The notes: a model not told the origin generated them from the letters alone. A stretch of 64,000 nucleotides of DNA from Sipunculus nudus (GCA_026874595.1 CM049311.1:38150676-38214675); one strand, 5' to 3'; counted from the stretch's first letter, positions 50,947-64,000 are shown. Numbers and translations: made by a program.

Positions 50947-53754
50947 CTTATCAAGGTGTACATCTGGCAAAATTATCACAAATGTTTAGTGTTATTAGCT
51001 GTGTGCTCTGCACAAATGAATACAGACCAACATAAAATGATGAATAGAAAAGTGTGCAGAAAAAAGTTCCTTCTCAATATAAGAATACATGTATACAGTG
51101 TGCACTCAAATGTCAAAAAGAAAATGCCACATTACAGCTCTTACTATTAATAAACATAAATAGCATTTCATGTGAATAATAACTTATTTCTACTGAAATG
51201 CTCAAATTGAATCAGTTATGCACTAGGTTTGTCCATAAAGAAATAATACAGAATATATCCTCAGCAGTTAATTTTAATTAGAATTACCTAGGTTTGAGAT
51301 GACACCTATGACACTGCCATGTGACCAGTTAAGCCTTCAGAATTACAGACATTCTACCAAATGATATGTTGACAGGTTATAATATTTTAACAGAGCAAAA
51401 AGATCAGAAAAACACAATATTAATACTATTTTCATAATTATTTTTGGTTTTATTTATATAATAATTTGTTAACAGTGATATACCTAAAAGGAACACAGAC
51501 AGCTGAACTTGATTTCACAGAATTACACAAAACAACTATATCAAATCAATATATTACAAATAATGAAACCCTTTGGTTCACTGAATCTAGATATGTAAAG
51601 AAGACAGATTTTTGTAATGAATAACAGTTTTCTAAACATACTTATGGTACTTTGGTATGGACTCAATTAGTACTGGTAATCCATTTGATGATACTGTGTT
51701 TACACTTTTCAACTTTTGTTTCAATGTACCTCCACATCACTTTCCTTTCATGCTTATGTGCAGCCTATACAGCATTGCAGAAACGGAGTAATTACATCTG
51801 CTTTTTGTAAGTGTTGCCTTTGAAATATATAAATAAATATATAACTGTGTGATCATATGATCTCCTACAGAATGTAACCTCTGTGAAAGAGTACTGAACC
51901 TATTGTGTTTGAAGGTACATTAATACTTGCACATAACATACGCATCATCTCAGGCCATTTGTTCATTGTGACAGTTACAAAAGTTTACTGGCAAAAATAT
52001 CTTGGCACATAAACTTATTACCTCCATTTCACCTGTTTTACAGGTTGTCATAGTACTGTGTTCGTGTGGGTCTGTTTCACATAAAGAGACTATGCAGATT
52101 TTGCAACATCTGCGCATGCATGACAATTCCAAAACACAGAAAAGATACATGAAAACAAAGCACAGAAAAAACACCAGTGGAAAGTTTGAAAATTCTTGAT
52201 CATTAAATTACCTGGTCAGCATTGGCTCAATTTCTATGATTTGCATCATTTATCATGCCCCATGCATGAACTGCTTGTGTTCAAGTGTAACCCAATGGTT
52301 TTATCAGGAAATTTTGGCAGATGCCAAATTTTAAGGAGAAATCACTTAACTTCATGTATATTTAACATATCTGGTATATAAAATAGGCCCCTTTAAAAAT
52401 CTGTCATCCATATCTATACTTATCTATCATGCCAGTCCGTGGTGTGACCTAGTGTTTCCATGTCACTGTGACATCATGAAAAATGTAACATTTTATTGTG
52501 ACAACATCCTAACTGTGACAAGTGCATAAGGCAGATGTATTTGACAGACATACTGACAAGATGCCTGAAAATGAGAATTTTTCAGTTTAAAAAAAAAAAT
52601 GAACAACCAGACAGAGATCGCCAGGGTAGTACCAAGTAATACATCAGCTTGATAAAGTGCTGTTTTAAATCAACATTCAACATGTGAAAGATTTACAACT
52701 TTTGCAGAATTGCTTATTCAGTTAGGCAATTCATATGTTACATCTTTGGTTATTTACACTGGCTATATTGTATGAAATCATATTTGTGTGAGTGTTTGCG
52801 TGTGAGCGACTGATGAAGATTATAAGTAACATACACATGGGTCCCGACAGGGTCACACATTGTCTACTGCTGAACTACTCTTTCATTCATGTAAAAAATA
52901 TATATAAAATTTCCTAGTTAAAGACTGGTCCCATCTGAAGTGTAACCTTGATATAATGCCCTGCATTCTCTCCTTTCTCGATACAACTGCTAAATAAATA
53001 CCAAGCTAACATTCCATGAAAGTGAGATACTTGAAATGTATTATAAAACAGCAATACTTGGCCTGCCTGGAGATCATGCAAGACTTAGGAAAACTACCCT
53101 TCATGAGTCCATATTTGTTCTGTTGTTCCATGAAGTAACGCCCCCCGTCTCCAGCACTGGACTGAGACATCCTGACTACACACTTCTGTCACCCTTCATT
53201 GGTACCTGACAATTCATATTTACTCATTTCCATGGCGACTCTTGCAAGTATTACAACAATTCAGGTAGGCTACATCAGTGAAGCTTCTGACAAGAAGTTA
53301 CACCATAACTGCAGAACGGTAGGAACACTGAGGCCATCAGTATCAACATCACTTATCTGTGCATGACTACAAAGACAGTTCATAATCTGAACAGTCACAA
53401 AAGTAATGTTCATAATAACAAGGCTAATTGGTGATGATCATAATAGCCAGGTGTCCTCACCATCCAGCCTGCAATTTATCCCAACTGACCTCAGTCAACA
53501 TTCTGTTCACCTTTGCTAACATAGTTTTAAGGAGACATCCATCTGTGATGGTCTTAACATGCTATGTCAAGACATCCATCTGTGCCGGTCTTATAATGGC
53601 CTGTCCCTAACACAGTTCTAATCATTATCAATGATAAATCTCTAGAGAACCTACACATCTCTGCTTCACATCTGAGTTACCCAGTCGGCAGGTGGTAAAG
53701 AGCTGGCAGTTGTTTTTGATTTTGCATTAATCTGATTAACTAATACCTTAAATA
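50947..53754. other. Downstream of SMARCAD1, no other gene seen
   Basis: AT-rich. Part is probably SMARCAD1 3' UTR; a minus-strand AATAAA at 52492-52497 is one candidate poly(A) signal. An R7 copy lies at 52305-52382. Confidence 0.45.
52305..52382 (+). repeat. Dispersed repeat R7, copy 2
   Basis: It matches 25713-25800 in order and orientation ('ggcagatgcca', 'attttaaggagaa', 'tctggtatata'). Confidence 0.5.
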
Positions 53755-53822
53755 TCAGGATTTTTTCATTGATAAAGCTTCTCTTAACATGGATGCTACA
53801 TCAGCCTGAACTTCTTCATCAC
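53755..53822 (-). CDS. SMARCAD1: SMARCAD1 terminal exon
   Basis: Acceptor TTTTTTTCAG. It encodes [20 protein letters not shown] then KS and stop TGA (53757-53755), matching the short C-terminal helix of the family. Confidence 0.92.
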
Positions 53823-56800
53823 CTGAAAAAAAGCAAGAACATGGTTTATCATCTGAGGCAGGACCAGTATCTAAGATATAAAATGACTGTATAAGACCAA
53901 AAAAAGTATGGTTCTCAGGCACTGCCCGTGTCAATTTTAACCCCACAAATGTAAAATTTTTATCTTGATTTTCATCTTTCAAGAAGTTAAAAAATACAAT
54001 TTTGACCAGATATCCTTTGTGATGTATTCCTTTTACCTGTTTAGCAAAAATTTCTGTCATTATGATGCTTTTTCTTGATCATATGACATTTTTATTGAAA
54101 CATACAAAAAAAAGTAAAAAAAAAAATTGCCTGCCCGCATTAATTTCTGGAAAAAAATGCCTGAGGACCAAACCTTATATTTTTTGCCTAAAACATGCTT
54201 AGTGTTTGAATGCTAAAGTAGAGATATGATTTTTGCTCTATGTAAATTTCCCACAGCTTACTGTTTCATACAGTTTTATATATACAGTGGAATTTTATAT
54301 ATACAGTGGAATTATACAGCAATTTAAAACCCTAACCAGACCTTGGGTTTTACACATAAGTAAGGGAGTACATGTAAAACAGACATGCCCATAATACAGA
54401 GGTACCTGTGTTATAAAGACCTCTGTAAGGTACCCGTTATACACAGGTGCCCATTATATAGAATTGCATGTAATACAGATGTGCCAATAAAGAGATCCTG
54501 TGTTATAGGAAGCTCTCTGTAAAACAAGGTACCCATATTATAGAAGTGTCTGTTGGATGGGCTGTATGTAATGCAGAGGTGCCTGTAATAAAGAGATTCC
54601 CAAATTGTGTTCAGTATTTAGATTAGCAATATTTATATCAGTTATATCAGAGCTTTCAATAGGAAGATAATTTAAAGAGTCCAGGATGCTGAGGTCAAAA
54701 TGTTAGAGAGTTTAGAGCATCCCAAGGGGAGATGATACGTGTCAAATTTTGAATGGTTAGTTACAATTTTTTTTCCTTTGTTTTTATGTCATTATCATAT
54801 GATATATGATCAGAAATTGTCTCATTATATGGTTATAGTGAAAAGTAAGGGTCAGTTGTCAGCTAAGCGTTACACAACAAACCATTCTTAGTTAGCCAGC
54901 AATGATTAGTGACTGCAACAAGGCCAAACTTTGATTTTCTCGGCCCTTGCTCCGGAAATTTGTGCATCCCATAGGACACTTGGACCCCAAGAACAGAGTG
55001 TCTGCAAGAGCTCTTGGGCGTCACAGATTATTACCCCTGCATTCCTGAAAGCCCTGTTTTTTGTATGAGAGACCACTGCCAGGCCAGCAAACCAGCTGTC
55101 AGTTGGCAACATAAAAAAAAACAGTTGATAAGCTTATTGCCTGAGACCATAAAGGATACAGCATATAAGGTTTTTTTTAAGGCATCCTGTAAGAACAACC
55201 ATACCTGTTTTTACATTACTTTGTTTTGATAAGAGTAGATATAAATAAATTTACCTTTACCGACACCCGTAACGTCTTTCTCAAGTCTCAGCTTGTTCTC
55301 ACCACACCTGTACATGGCCTCCTCTATTGTATTTTTACCAATTAACCTGTGTATAGTCACTGTCCTGTAAACAAAATCAGACATCGTTTGGCAAATCCTA
55401 TAAAACTTGTTATCAAGGAATGATACAAAACAAACCACAAAGCCTAGTGAAATACTCATTAATGATCTGCTTTTAAAACTGAAACTAAGTCTCAGAAGCC
55501 AATTTTTATTTTCCTTCATGTTTCTTCCTGGTTTAAAACTGAAATTTAAATTTGTTTAATGAACCAAAATATATGCAAGGAATGCAACCTGCAAATCATA
55601 AATGTGTGCATGCGTAAAGCACTTCTGCTCTGGCGCATTCAGTAATGTGAACTTGGGAACATAATGAATATTCAAGTTAGCTCTCATAGAAACAGCACTC
55701 ATTGAAGTAATACTTTATTTTGCAGTTATATCTGACGTAACGTTTAAGATTTTGACATAAGAACCCTGAAAACAACACATTTTAGTGTTTCCCTTAATAT
55801 TTATAGACAGTAAAATTAAGAAATGCTTCAAGGTGATCCAAACAGAGTTACTGTCATACAGTTATTTTCACTGTCATGGAACAGACTGTGCCACCTGCTG
55901 GCCAAGCTCTGAACCCTTAAAATTTGTACTTACTTGGTCTGACCCATTCTGTGACATCTGTCTTCTGCCTGTTTATCATTATACGGGTTGAAGTCAATAT
56001 CGTGAAGAACCACCACATTAGCTGCCGTCAAGTTGATACCAAGGCCACCAGCTCTCGTGGACAGGAGGAAAATAAAGATGTTCGAATCCACATTATACAA
56101 GTCTATTCTCTCTTGCCTGTAAAAAAAGAAAAACACAAAATACACACCTAGACTATGATATTATTGCAATATGTACATCTTAATACACAGAATTTGTAGG
56201 GTATTTTGTATGGAAGTACTCTAATTCAATTTGAATTTGTAAGTTCAATGCTGACATAGAACTAAGGTTTTTCTCCCTGTTTAAATCAATAACAAGGGAC
56301 CCATGGGTCACATCGCTCAGCTGAATTTTGGAAAATATTAGTAGCTGAAAAATATTTTTTATTTCTGTTGGTTTTTATGTATATTATCATTAGAAAAGCT
56401 ATGAGAAAATGGCCCTGCTAAAATGAAACTCTGTAAATTATAGAATAATGGACATGAGCTAAACCATTTAGTGATGCACCAAGGGAACAAATAGGCCTAT
56501 GGTAAGTGTTATATAAAAGTAACATTTCATAAACAAATAATGTGTGAAGGTAATTAAGTTTTCAAAAGTTAAATATATGGCCATATGAGTTAAAAATTAA
56601 TCCCACAAAGTTTGACCAATATTTCTAATTTTAATACTATGTTAACAGTGTTAATTAACACCTAGGCCCCACCAACTTTAACAGATATGAATGAAATGCT
56701 ACAAAGTATTTATATCTTCTTAAATCTTGTCAGTTAGCATTTACATTAGATCCTAATATTTTATCACATTTGAATTTTAGGATAGATTCCTGAACATTTT

Positions 56801-59800
56801 TTTCTTTAAAAAATCAAAATTGTCCAAGTCTCAACAAAAAAATTTATTAAACATTAAAATTATAAGATTCATCTTGTTTATTAGTCCTGTGTATTGAAGG
56901 GACGGGTGGGGGAGGATGTCTCTGTTGTTACTACTCGTTGTTGAAAAAAATGTGAAATTATAAGATTCCTTATTTAAAGTGCAGGTCCGTCAACAGAATG
57001 GGGGGGGGGGGGGGGGAGCGAAAGGCTCCTTGTGGTATAAACTGCAGACAGCCTGATCAAGCTCAACTCAGTGGAGAGAGGGCTTGCCCTAGTGATGGGA
57101 TTGCATAACAGCAGCCCAGGGAGCATAGAGAGCTGCACTGAATGACCTACAGTGACCATAGTGGACTGCTTGACAATGTAAGGGAATACAAAAAAAAGCC
57201 TAAAAAAAAAATCAAAAACTAGCCTAATTTTGCAGCTTTTATTTTCAAATTTCAGATTTTAACAGATTAAATCCTTATGTGTACATGCTGTGAAAATCAA
57301 ATCCACAGTACTTAAAGGAAAAAAACGTGCCGTGGCCAAAGTTGGGCAAAATTTAAGGTACCAATTTTTTAATTTTGCTAATATTTTAAAAAATTTAAAA
57401 GATTTTGATCTAATTTTGGGTATACAATTAAATTTTGATTAATTAAAGTTATATTAATGGAAAAAAAGTCCTTAGTGTTAATAAGTTTTGTGTAAAGTGA
57501 TCAAATATCTTTCCTGATTTTTTACAAAATGCATTATGTTTGAGCCCATAATTTTTTTAAATCATATAATACAGACCTTATATCTGGTATGTACATAGGA
57601 ACTATATAGAGGAATATTTATGGTAAATATGAGGAAAAACAGATGAGTGGTTTTGATATTAGGCAGTCCTGAAGTGTGAAAATAGGTTTTTAATAAAAAA
57701 TTGAGGTTTGTCCTTAATATCTCAAAGTAACGAAGTCGCAAAGACCCAGTTTTTGGCTTGGTAGGAGATCTTGGGGACATCTAACATTATGCCAAATTTT
57801 GTATTCCTAGGTCTTACGGTTTCAAAACATGCCACATCTATGGGCGGACGGACGGACAGATGGACCGAAGACGGACAATGGACCACAACTATAGCTCAGA
57901 TGACTTGTAGTCAGCTGAGCTAAAAATTATAGTAACAAGACTCTGTAACATGTAACTTGAAGAATTTTCAATGGTTAAATTTAAATAATGCATTATCTTT
58001 GTCCTCAATTTGATTAATTCAACATCTAATAACCCAACAAACAGAAAGTAATTTATTTGAATGAAATCTGGAACACACATGAGCACTTGGATTCACAAAC
58101 TTAATGTTAACTTATATCACTTGTAACCAAATAACTGAGCTGAATTTGTAACATTGAATTCACACAGAGAAGACACAGTCAACGAAAATTCTGTACTCAT
58201 GATCCATCTCTCTGTCAAAACCAGTAAGCAGTGTTATCATAACTGTCTGCTCATACTCATCATTCAAAAATGATCTGATGTATAATTACCGTATTTTCTT
58301 TTTTGTACAAATGAAAAATTATTATATATTACAACCGACTATTCATCACTCCAAATAATGACATTTATATACTGATGCATACATATTGATAATAATTAAA
58401 AACACCTATCATTTTCCCCACAAGGTATAAGTACAAAATCCATGCAAATGAACCTTGATGACTTAGCAATTCATTTAAATGAGATGATAAATAACTGGTG
58501 ATGTAACCAGCAAATAATATTTTTTCTCTAGCAATAATAATGTGACAGAGTATCTACATAAAGTTTACCTCTCAGCCACAGGGGTTGATCCGTCTAACCT
58601 GACGTAGGTGTGACCTCTGGCCTCGAGGTACTTCTCTACGATATCGAGCATGGTGGTGAACTGGCTGAACAAGAGGACCCGGTCACCCTGAATACATTAA
58701 GTATTTTACATCAGCATTTTAATGCAGCAGTCATCAACGCTGGTTACCATGGAGACATGGTGAAGTCATGATACACCTCCCTCAGTCTGCACAGATAATG
58801 TGCCCCTAAATTTTTATGGTTTACTCAATATCTGTATGTTTATGAAATTGTGGTGTGCCAAAACTATAAATCAATGATTGGTCATATTCTTTCATAATCA
58901 AATAATCAGTTGCTTTTTTGCATAATCAATTACAAACAATTATATATGGACATCCAAAGAAGTCATATTATCCAGATAAAACATTCTAATTCTGCAGATA
59001 TATAAGATAGACTGCTCACAAAATCGAAACCTGGTGCAACAAATAAGCATGGACAACCTGACCATTCATTTGACCTTTCAGCATGATATACAAGTGAGAC
59101 TGAATTTTACACAGTCAATATTTTAGGTTTAATTCTATACCATAAATTTCATGGTAATATGGGTGGAAAATAAAAAAATCGATTAATAATTGATCATCAT
59201 TCAATTTTCTTCTTTCACTCATGGAATATGATTTTTACAAATAATTTCAACCACTAATAGGAAACTAAATGATAAACAATTTGTTGTAATTCTGCAGGCT
59301 GTGAAATAAACATGTATCAATGTGATACAAGTTGCAGGATGAAAACCTCATCTTTACTTCAGTACAAAGGGGATAATTTCCAAAAATTTTTGTTAAGAAA
59401 TGAAATGAAAATATTCAATTAATAACATAATAACAGTAAAAAGGACACCTTCTTCAAGCCTGATCTATAATTAATTGTCAGAGGAAGACAATTCAGAGAA
59501 TTTATCATTTCAAAGATAATTTTAAGAATATATCTTTTTACCTGAAAAACTAACAACTTAGTAAAATAAAATTTATCATGAGTATCAACAATCAATTTAA
59601 AACTCACTTTTGAACCCCCCACTTTTCTCTTTGTAAAATAAAAGGAACCCTAGCCAGATGGGCCACCTCCTGAAAATACCACTGGTACACCTAGATGCAG
59701 AACTTGGGATTCTTTGCATATTCACTAAGATAAGATGCAGTGCACATTCAAGAAAGACCCGAAGTGTGAAAATCCATAAAAGAAAAATGGTAGCTGCTGG

Positions 59801-62409
59801 CAATAATTTTACACATTTTTGTACTATTAAAGTGTTTATATTTAAATGAACTGCCTTTTACCTTTTCTTTTAACTCGGGTAATAACTCATCCAGGAAGCG
59901 AAATTTTCCAGAGTCTGTGATATCATCTTCCTCCAATCTGAATTCTCCAAGACTCTGAAAACAATTGAAACAAGTAACCCACAGGTCACAACACTCAGCT
60001 GCAAGGTATCTTATACACACAATTTCTCAGTAATTTTTTTATATAAGTTTACTGGTAGATAAAAAATGTGGAACCTGTAAGAAAAGAATATATGTGTATT
60101 GAGTCTTATAATTAAGTAATACACCTTCAACAGATAAAAATCTAATTTACTGCCTCCAACAGGAGGGTATATGTTCATTCCTGTTTGTATGTGTGTTTGT
60201 GTGTGTTTGTTCACAATGTTCATTGCTCAAGCAATCATGAATGTAATCTCATGAATTTTCAGGGCATTTTGGAAATGGGCCCAAGAAGAATTGATTAAGT
60301 TTTGGTGTGGATCCTGCACATGATCCAGATTCTGGGACACCTTTAAGGAATATACACAAATGTAGAGTCACTTATGCACGACTGAACCTTTATAAATGGG
60401 TCAAATAAGTGAATCCAAAAATGGTGGAGGCTTGCATTCATTGGAGTGTAGTTTTCTAGTTCAATATATACTTTTTATGCAGAACTGGATTATGATGATA
60501 AAATTTCTGAACAGAATCAAAAGTAGGACAAAAGTAGGAATATGGAAGGAAAAAATTGGACAAAAGTGTAACTATAACCAAACATGTATTAACATTATTC
60601 ATGCACGTTTGTGATAGACAAATGTGAAAAAAATTGATATTAGTTAGAACATTTTAAAGCCATTTTATATGTGATGCTCAGTTTGTACCTGTTGTTGCTG
60701 ATCACATGGGGCTAAAAACTTTCCATAATAATGCACTTATAATTAACACCAAGGCAATATCAAAGCAATTCACAACATTTACACTGTTAGAGTGCACAAC
60801 AAAAAGTAGGAAAAAAGAGGGATATTTAGGCTAAAATAGGAAAAATAGGACTGAGCAAGAAAAAAGTAGGAAAAAGTTGCATCACTAGACAGCCTGATAT
60901 CATATAAAAGATGTGCGGCAAAGTTTCTGGGTGATGAGGTTGGTTGGTTGATCAGACGTGTTTATTTGTTACTTGTTTCATACTGTGCTGTATGTGTTTA
61001 TAACATTACTGTTAATCCTTACCTTGTATTTCCCACACAGCTGGTGAAGTTCAAAGTCGGACATGACTTCCATGTCTTCAAAGATATACTGTTCAATGGC
61101 ATCAATGTGGGTTGGCTCCTGCAATCCACACAAAAGTCATCCACAGTCAGTATTTGTCACACTGATTTTCCATACATACACAAGCAAACTTTTTGTTACA
61201 CTCGTCACGCAGCAGTTATAAACTGCAGTTATCCTGGATCTCTTTTAGTGTCATTGCTGCTTTGTATAGCAAATTTTGCTGTGTCACACCACCACGGTGA
61301 GCACAAAGCAATGTAACTGGACTAATGAGAGCATGGCATTACATTGTGAATACAGCTTCAAATTTTAAACATGCAACGCATGCTCTCGTTGTTCTGATAA
61401 CACAGATTCTGGCACAGGGCCAAGAAACAAACCAACATGTGCTGATGTCTCAGTGTAGCCACACCAGACATAGCATACTGTGTTCACAACACATACGTCT
61501 GTCATGTATCTGTTAACCTCTGACCTGATTATATGTGTGAATTTTTATAAGAAGGTAATTCAGGTGAGAAACACTATTGGTAAATAAGTATAATGAGTTT
61601 CAACAAAATCCATATGATTTTTGGTGAGTCAGCAAAGGGCCTCTAAAGTGCGGTGACCTCTGATCTCATTCAATATGCATGGATTTTGCTGGAAATCTAA
61701 CTTAGGCGAGATATTTTATTGATTAACATTTCTGATGAGTTTAGTCTAAATCATTCATTTTTTTCATAAGTTATCGCGGAGACACCACAAAGTAACCTAG
61801 TGACCTGATTAAATAAGCGTGGATGTTGCCCATAATCAAACCTGGGCAAGATGATCTGTTGTAAGTAGTGATGGTGAGTTTCGTAAAAATCCATAAAAGC
61901 CCTGGTGAGTTATCACAGTGACACTAAAAGTTAACAAACTGACAGACGGGCAGTGGGTATACCAAAATACTCCAGTCATATGACAGGCATATAAAAACCC
62001 AGCTCATATCCATCTCAGAGGCATTATCTGAACTTTACTTAACAGGAATTGCCAACAGCTGATTCCTATGTACACAGAGTAAACCAGAAATCACAGAACC
62101 TCTACAGATAAGGCAGGTGATAATTCAGCTTTAACCCTGAGCTGGTGAGCCACTTACCCTGCGCAGCTTCTTCGCCATCTTCCTGAGCGTTGGTTCGTCG
62201 TATTTACACCGATGAAGCAGGTGATGATTGGCTGCTTTCCTCAGCTGCATCAACATGGACGACATCTTTGAGGCTGCAGTACCAGCTTTATCAGCCTCCT
62301 CTAGATTGCTGGTAAACTGCTGCTTTAGACTGTCATACAGCTCCTGCTGGGGGAACGCCAGAGACACAAACTCCACTTTTTCTATTTTCTCTGGCATCTG
62401 TTTTATTAC
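53755..62409 (-). CDS. SMARCAD1: SMARCAD1-like SNF2 chromatin remodeller, C-terminal exons
   Basis: Seven minus-strand exons (62409-62158, 61118-61023, 59954-59862, 58687-58569, 56116-55934, 55364-55255, 53822-53755) join in frame to 306 residues and stop TGA. They cover the end of the first RecA-like lobe, the Fun30/SMARCAD1 linker and the whole helicase C-terminal lobe. Landmarks are [85 protein letters not shown] (motif V) and [16 protein letters not shown] (motif VI with the arginine fingers). The linker and the C-terminal [10 protein letters not shown] identify SMARCAD1 rather than other SNF2 members. The protein slides and exchanges nucleosomes and acts in heterochromatin maintenance and DNA end resection. 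The Walker A/DEGH lobe and CUE domains lie right of the window. All splice phases match. An R1 copy sits in one intron. Confidence 0.95.
55255..55364 (-). CDS. SMARCAD1: SMARCAD1 exon f
   Basis: Acceptor TTTTGTTTACAG. The donor GTAAAT at 55254 keeps the frame into the last exon; an alternative GTAAAG six bases earlier would also keep it. It encodes [20 protein letters not shown] and [16 protein letters not shown]. Confidence 0.92.
55934..56116 (-). CDS. SMARCAD1: SMARCAD1 exon e (motifs V and VI)
   Basis: Acceptor TTTTTTTACAG, donor GTAAGT. It completes the split Arg and encodes [40 protein letters not shown] and [20 protein letters not shown], the ATP-hydrolysis motifs. Confidence 0.96.
56291..57928 (-). 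mobile_element. R1 element, copy C (1.6 kb, inverted, in a SMARCAD1 intron)
   Basis: The right end (reverse complement CAGCTGAGCGATGTGACCCA then TGGGTCCCTTGTT) is at 56291-56321. The left end (TTTTTAGCTCAGCTGACTAC then AAGTCATCTGAGCT) is at 57892-57928. Just inside the left end is a GGAC-rich tract like the GTCC tract of copy A. The interior differs from copies A and B. A G run lies at 57001-57017. Confidence 0.7.
58569..58687 (-). CDS. SMARCAD1: SMARCAD1 exon d (motif IV region)
   Basis: Acceptor TGTATTCAG, donor GTAAAC. 39 codons plus two bases: [39 protein letters not shown] and a split Arg. Confidence 0.95.
58905..59005 (+). repeat. Dispersed repeat R8, copy 2
   Basis: It matches 36008-36118 ('ttttgcataatc', 'agtcatattatcc', 'agatatataag'). 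Lies in a SMARCAD1 intron. Confidence 0.55.
59862..59954 (-). CDS. SMARCAD1: SMARCAD1 exon c
   Basis: Acceptor CAATTGTTTTCAG, donor GTAAAA, phase 0. 31 residues, [20 protein letters not shown] then [11 protein letters not shown], which start the helicase C lobe. Confidence 0.93.
60150..60350 (+). repeat. Dispersed repeat R9, copy 2
   Basis: It holds a 'ccaacaggagggtatatgtt' edge, 'tgtgtttgttcacaat', 'tttcagggcattttggaaat' and 'catgatccagattctggga'. It is the inverted counterpart of 1205-1375. Confidence 0.55.
61023..61118 (-). CDS. SMARCAD1: SMARCAD1 exon b (Fun30 linker)
   Basis: Acceptor GTGGATTGCAG, donor GTAAGG, phase 0. 32 residues: [20 protein letters not shown] then [12 protein letters not shown], a segment diagnostic of SMARCAD1. 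Confidence 0.93.
61322..61440 (-). repeat. MITE M1, third copy
   Basis: 'actaatgagagcatggcatt', 'acattgtgaatacagcttca' and 'cacagggccaagaa' match the M1 copy at 5988-6163 in inverted and internal parts. Confidence 0.5.
61600..61945 (-). repeat. R4 repeat units, inverted
   Basis: Two to three units read as the reverse complement of the 18330-18985 array ('ggtgacctctgatc', 'gagtttcgtaaaaatccat', 'gagttatcacagtgacacta'). Lies in a SMARCAD1 intron. Confidence 0.7.
62158..62409 (-). CDS. SMARCAD1: SMARCAD1 exon a (MQLRKAANH block)
   Basis: Acceptor TTCTCTTACAG, donor GTAAGT, phase 0 at both ends. It encodes 84 residues from [20 protein letters not shown] to KMAKKLRR, including [12 protein letters not shown] and [17 protein letters not shown]. 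Confidence 0.95.
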
Positions 62410-64000
62410 CTGTAAGAGAAAAGAAATCATATGAAGATTCTAATCTGTTACAATGCTATATATTATATAACAATATCAATATATATACAATGATACAATG
62501 AACTAACACCTAAATAATATATAATAATCTAATCTAATACTCACTGTAATTCATGTATTAAAGGCTCTTCTGCTCTCAATTTACTGCATATAAAATGTAT
62601 GCAGGACTGTATTGTAAGGGAGTAACTAAGGTCAGGCCAATCAAGGATTCAAATATCAAGTAATTGATATATATTTTTAATTTCTGTGATTTTACATTCA
62701 TATAAGAATCTATATAATAATAGCGTAAGGCGATTTTTGTAATTTTCCGTATCTCCTCTGATACCACCGTACGGATTGCCGTGATTTTCGACATACATAT
62801 GCTCCCGGTGTGTCCTAAGAGATTCCCCCCATTTTTATTTGCAATATTTGTGTATTACGTGCATAATTAATAATTTTAATATTTGCTCCCCCGCGGGCGC
62901 CTCTTTTCTTTGTGTCTTCGGGCCCAAGTAACACAATGGGCATAGAGTGTGTGTTGGCAGAACAGAGTTTTACTCCGGTGGCCCTATCTGGGTTATTTGT
63001 ACATTTTGCGGTCACCGGCCTGAAATAATCCACTTCTCAAAAGGATGAAAGAATTGTTTGGTAGGCCTTCCTGAAACATGGGAATCGCACGAAGAGGGCT
63101 TATACCTGCGACCCCCTCACATGACCTGATATGCTTGAATGCACATGTATCACGTCCAGGGTGTTTGACAAAAGAGCGAGTCACATGCGACTAAAATTGT
63201 GTCCCGCGGTCATACAAACCAGTGTTTATCGCATTTGGTTTGTCGCACCCGTCTTTCATGTGCGTTCAAAGGAAGGCAACCATGAGGCAAAACATGACAC
63301 ATACAAGCGTCAAACAGGTGACAATAAGTCGTTTTGTCCTTTCATATTAAGATTTATGCCTGTAAACCTAAATGATATTTCATTAAAGTATAACAAATAA
63401 TTATGTTTTAATCAAATTAATGTGGGATAGGACACCCCCCCCCCCCCCACACACACACACACAAACAATTGTCCTGGCGATCATTCTTAACGCTTTATTT
63501 TGCTTCCACTTTGAATGTCACTATTTACTGCATCAGATTCATTGTTGCAATTTTTCAGTGATACATGGTAAGATGCATGTTGAGTGTCATAGACATGATG
63601 ATGCTTCCCTACAGTTATTCCCCTTCAATGAACTTTAATACTCAGATTTTGGTAATGGAAGTGAGGGCTTCCCCGATTTTATGCACATCATGAAGTGGAA
63701 TCCCCTGTGCGTTAAACGGATGCGTTCATCGCAAAAATCGAGCAGGATTCAAGGTCTGCGATAAACGCAGCTGATAATCGTTGCCGGAGGTATGTGTCAT
63801 GTGATATTGAAAATATAGTGTCAAAATGTTTACATGGATGCGATGAACGGATGCGATGAACGGATGCAAATAAAAGTTGGAATGTGTCACCACCTTTTTA
63901 TACGGTGCGATTTCGTCGCAAGAAAAATCAGAGGGCAACTTAAAATAGCGATGTTCAACATAATATATTTTCATATAAAAATGATTTTATTTATCATATC
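62410..64000. other. Probable upstream SMARCAD1 intron; no exon seen
   Basis: The next upstream exon should encode the end of the SNF2_N domain, but no such frame is visible on the minus strand. At about 62707 a sequence 'tctatataataatagcgtaa' starts a compositionally distinct stretch that runs to about 63020. At 63716-63870 inverted 'gcgttcatcgca' and 'tgcgatgaacggatgc' words suggest a small foldback element. A C run lies at 63433-63448. Confidence 0.45.

Overview
The window is nuclear DNA of an invertebrate animal, most likely a mollusc or another lophotrochozoan. Genes are split by GT-AG introns, composition is AT-rich, microsatellites are common, and mobile and tandem repeats cover much of the sequence. 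The phylum is an inference from the proteins and from repeats that start with a TTTTAGCTCA hairpin; it was not tested by any search.

Four protein-coding loci can be supported. (1) The last four exons of a short-chain dehydrogenase/reductase on the + strand (1610-8593); its 5' part lies left of the window. (2) A single-exon seven-transmembrane receptor-like protein on the - strand (16072-17037). (3) A 406-residue basic, probably disordered protein on the + strand (37170-38390), with a splice acceptor in front and a poly(A) signal behind. (4) The last seven exons visible of the SNF2-family chromatin remodeller SMARCAD1 on the - strand (62409 down to 53755); its N-terminal half lies right of the window. 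All its splice phases agree. The window opens with a broken pogo/Tigger-like transposase (about 148-1160, - strand).

Layout: 1-1.4 kb transposase remnant; 1.6-9.2 kb SDR gene, with repeats in its introns; 9.2-13.6 kb mostly empty, with two local tandem duplications; 13.6-15.9 kb a dispersed repeat and a foldback element; 16-17 kb receptor; 17.3-19 kb a decayed DNA transposon and a tandem array; 19-31 kb AT-rich, gene-free, with microsatellites; 31-35.3 kb a very long tandem-repeat complex; 37-38.6 kb intact gene; 38.7-51 kb several large repeat copies, two MITEs with clear target duplications and one retroposon insertion; 53.7-62.4 kb SMARCAD1; 62.4-64 kb probably its next intron.

The genes do not form a pathway or cluster. 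The unusual content is in the repeats. At least three otherwise different repeat families share a perfect 12-bp dyad, GGTGGCGCCACC, with 11 exact copies here. Two other arrays carry phased nuclear-receptor-type half sites (DR0 in one, DR1 in the other). One element family keeps its two ends but differs about twentyfold in length. No CRISPR array, rRNA or convincing tRNA was seen.
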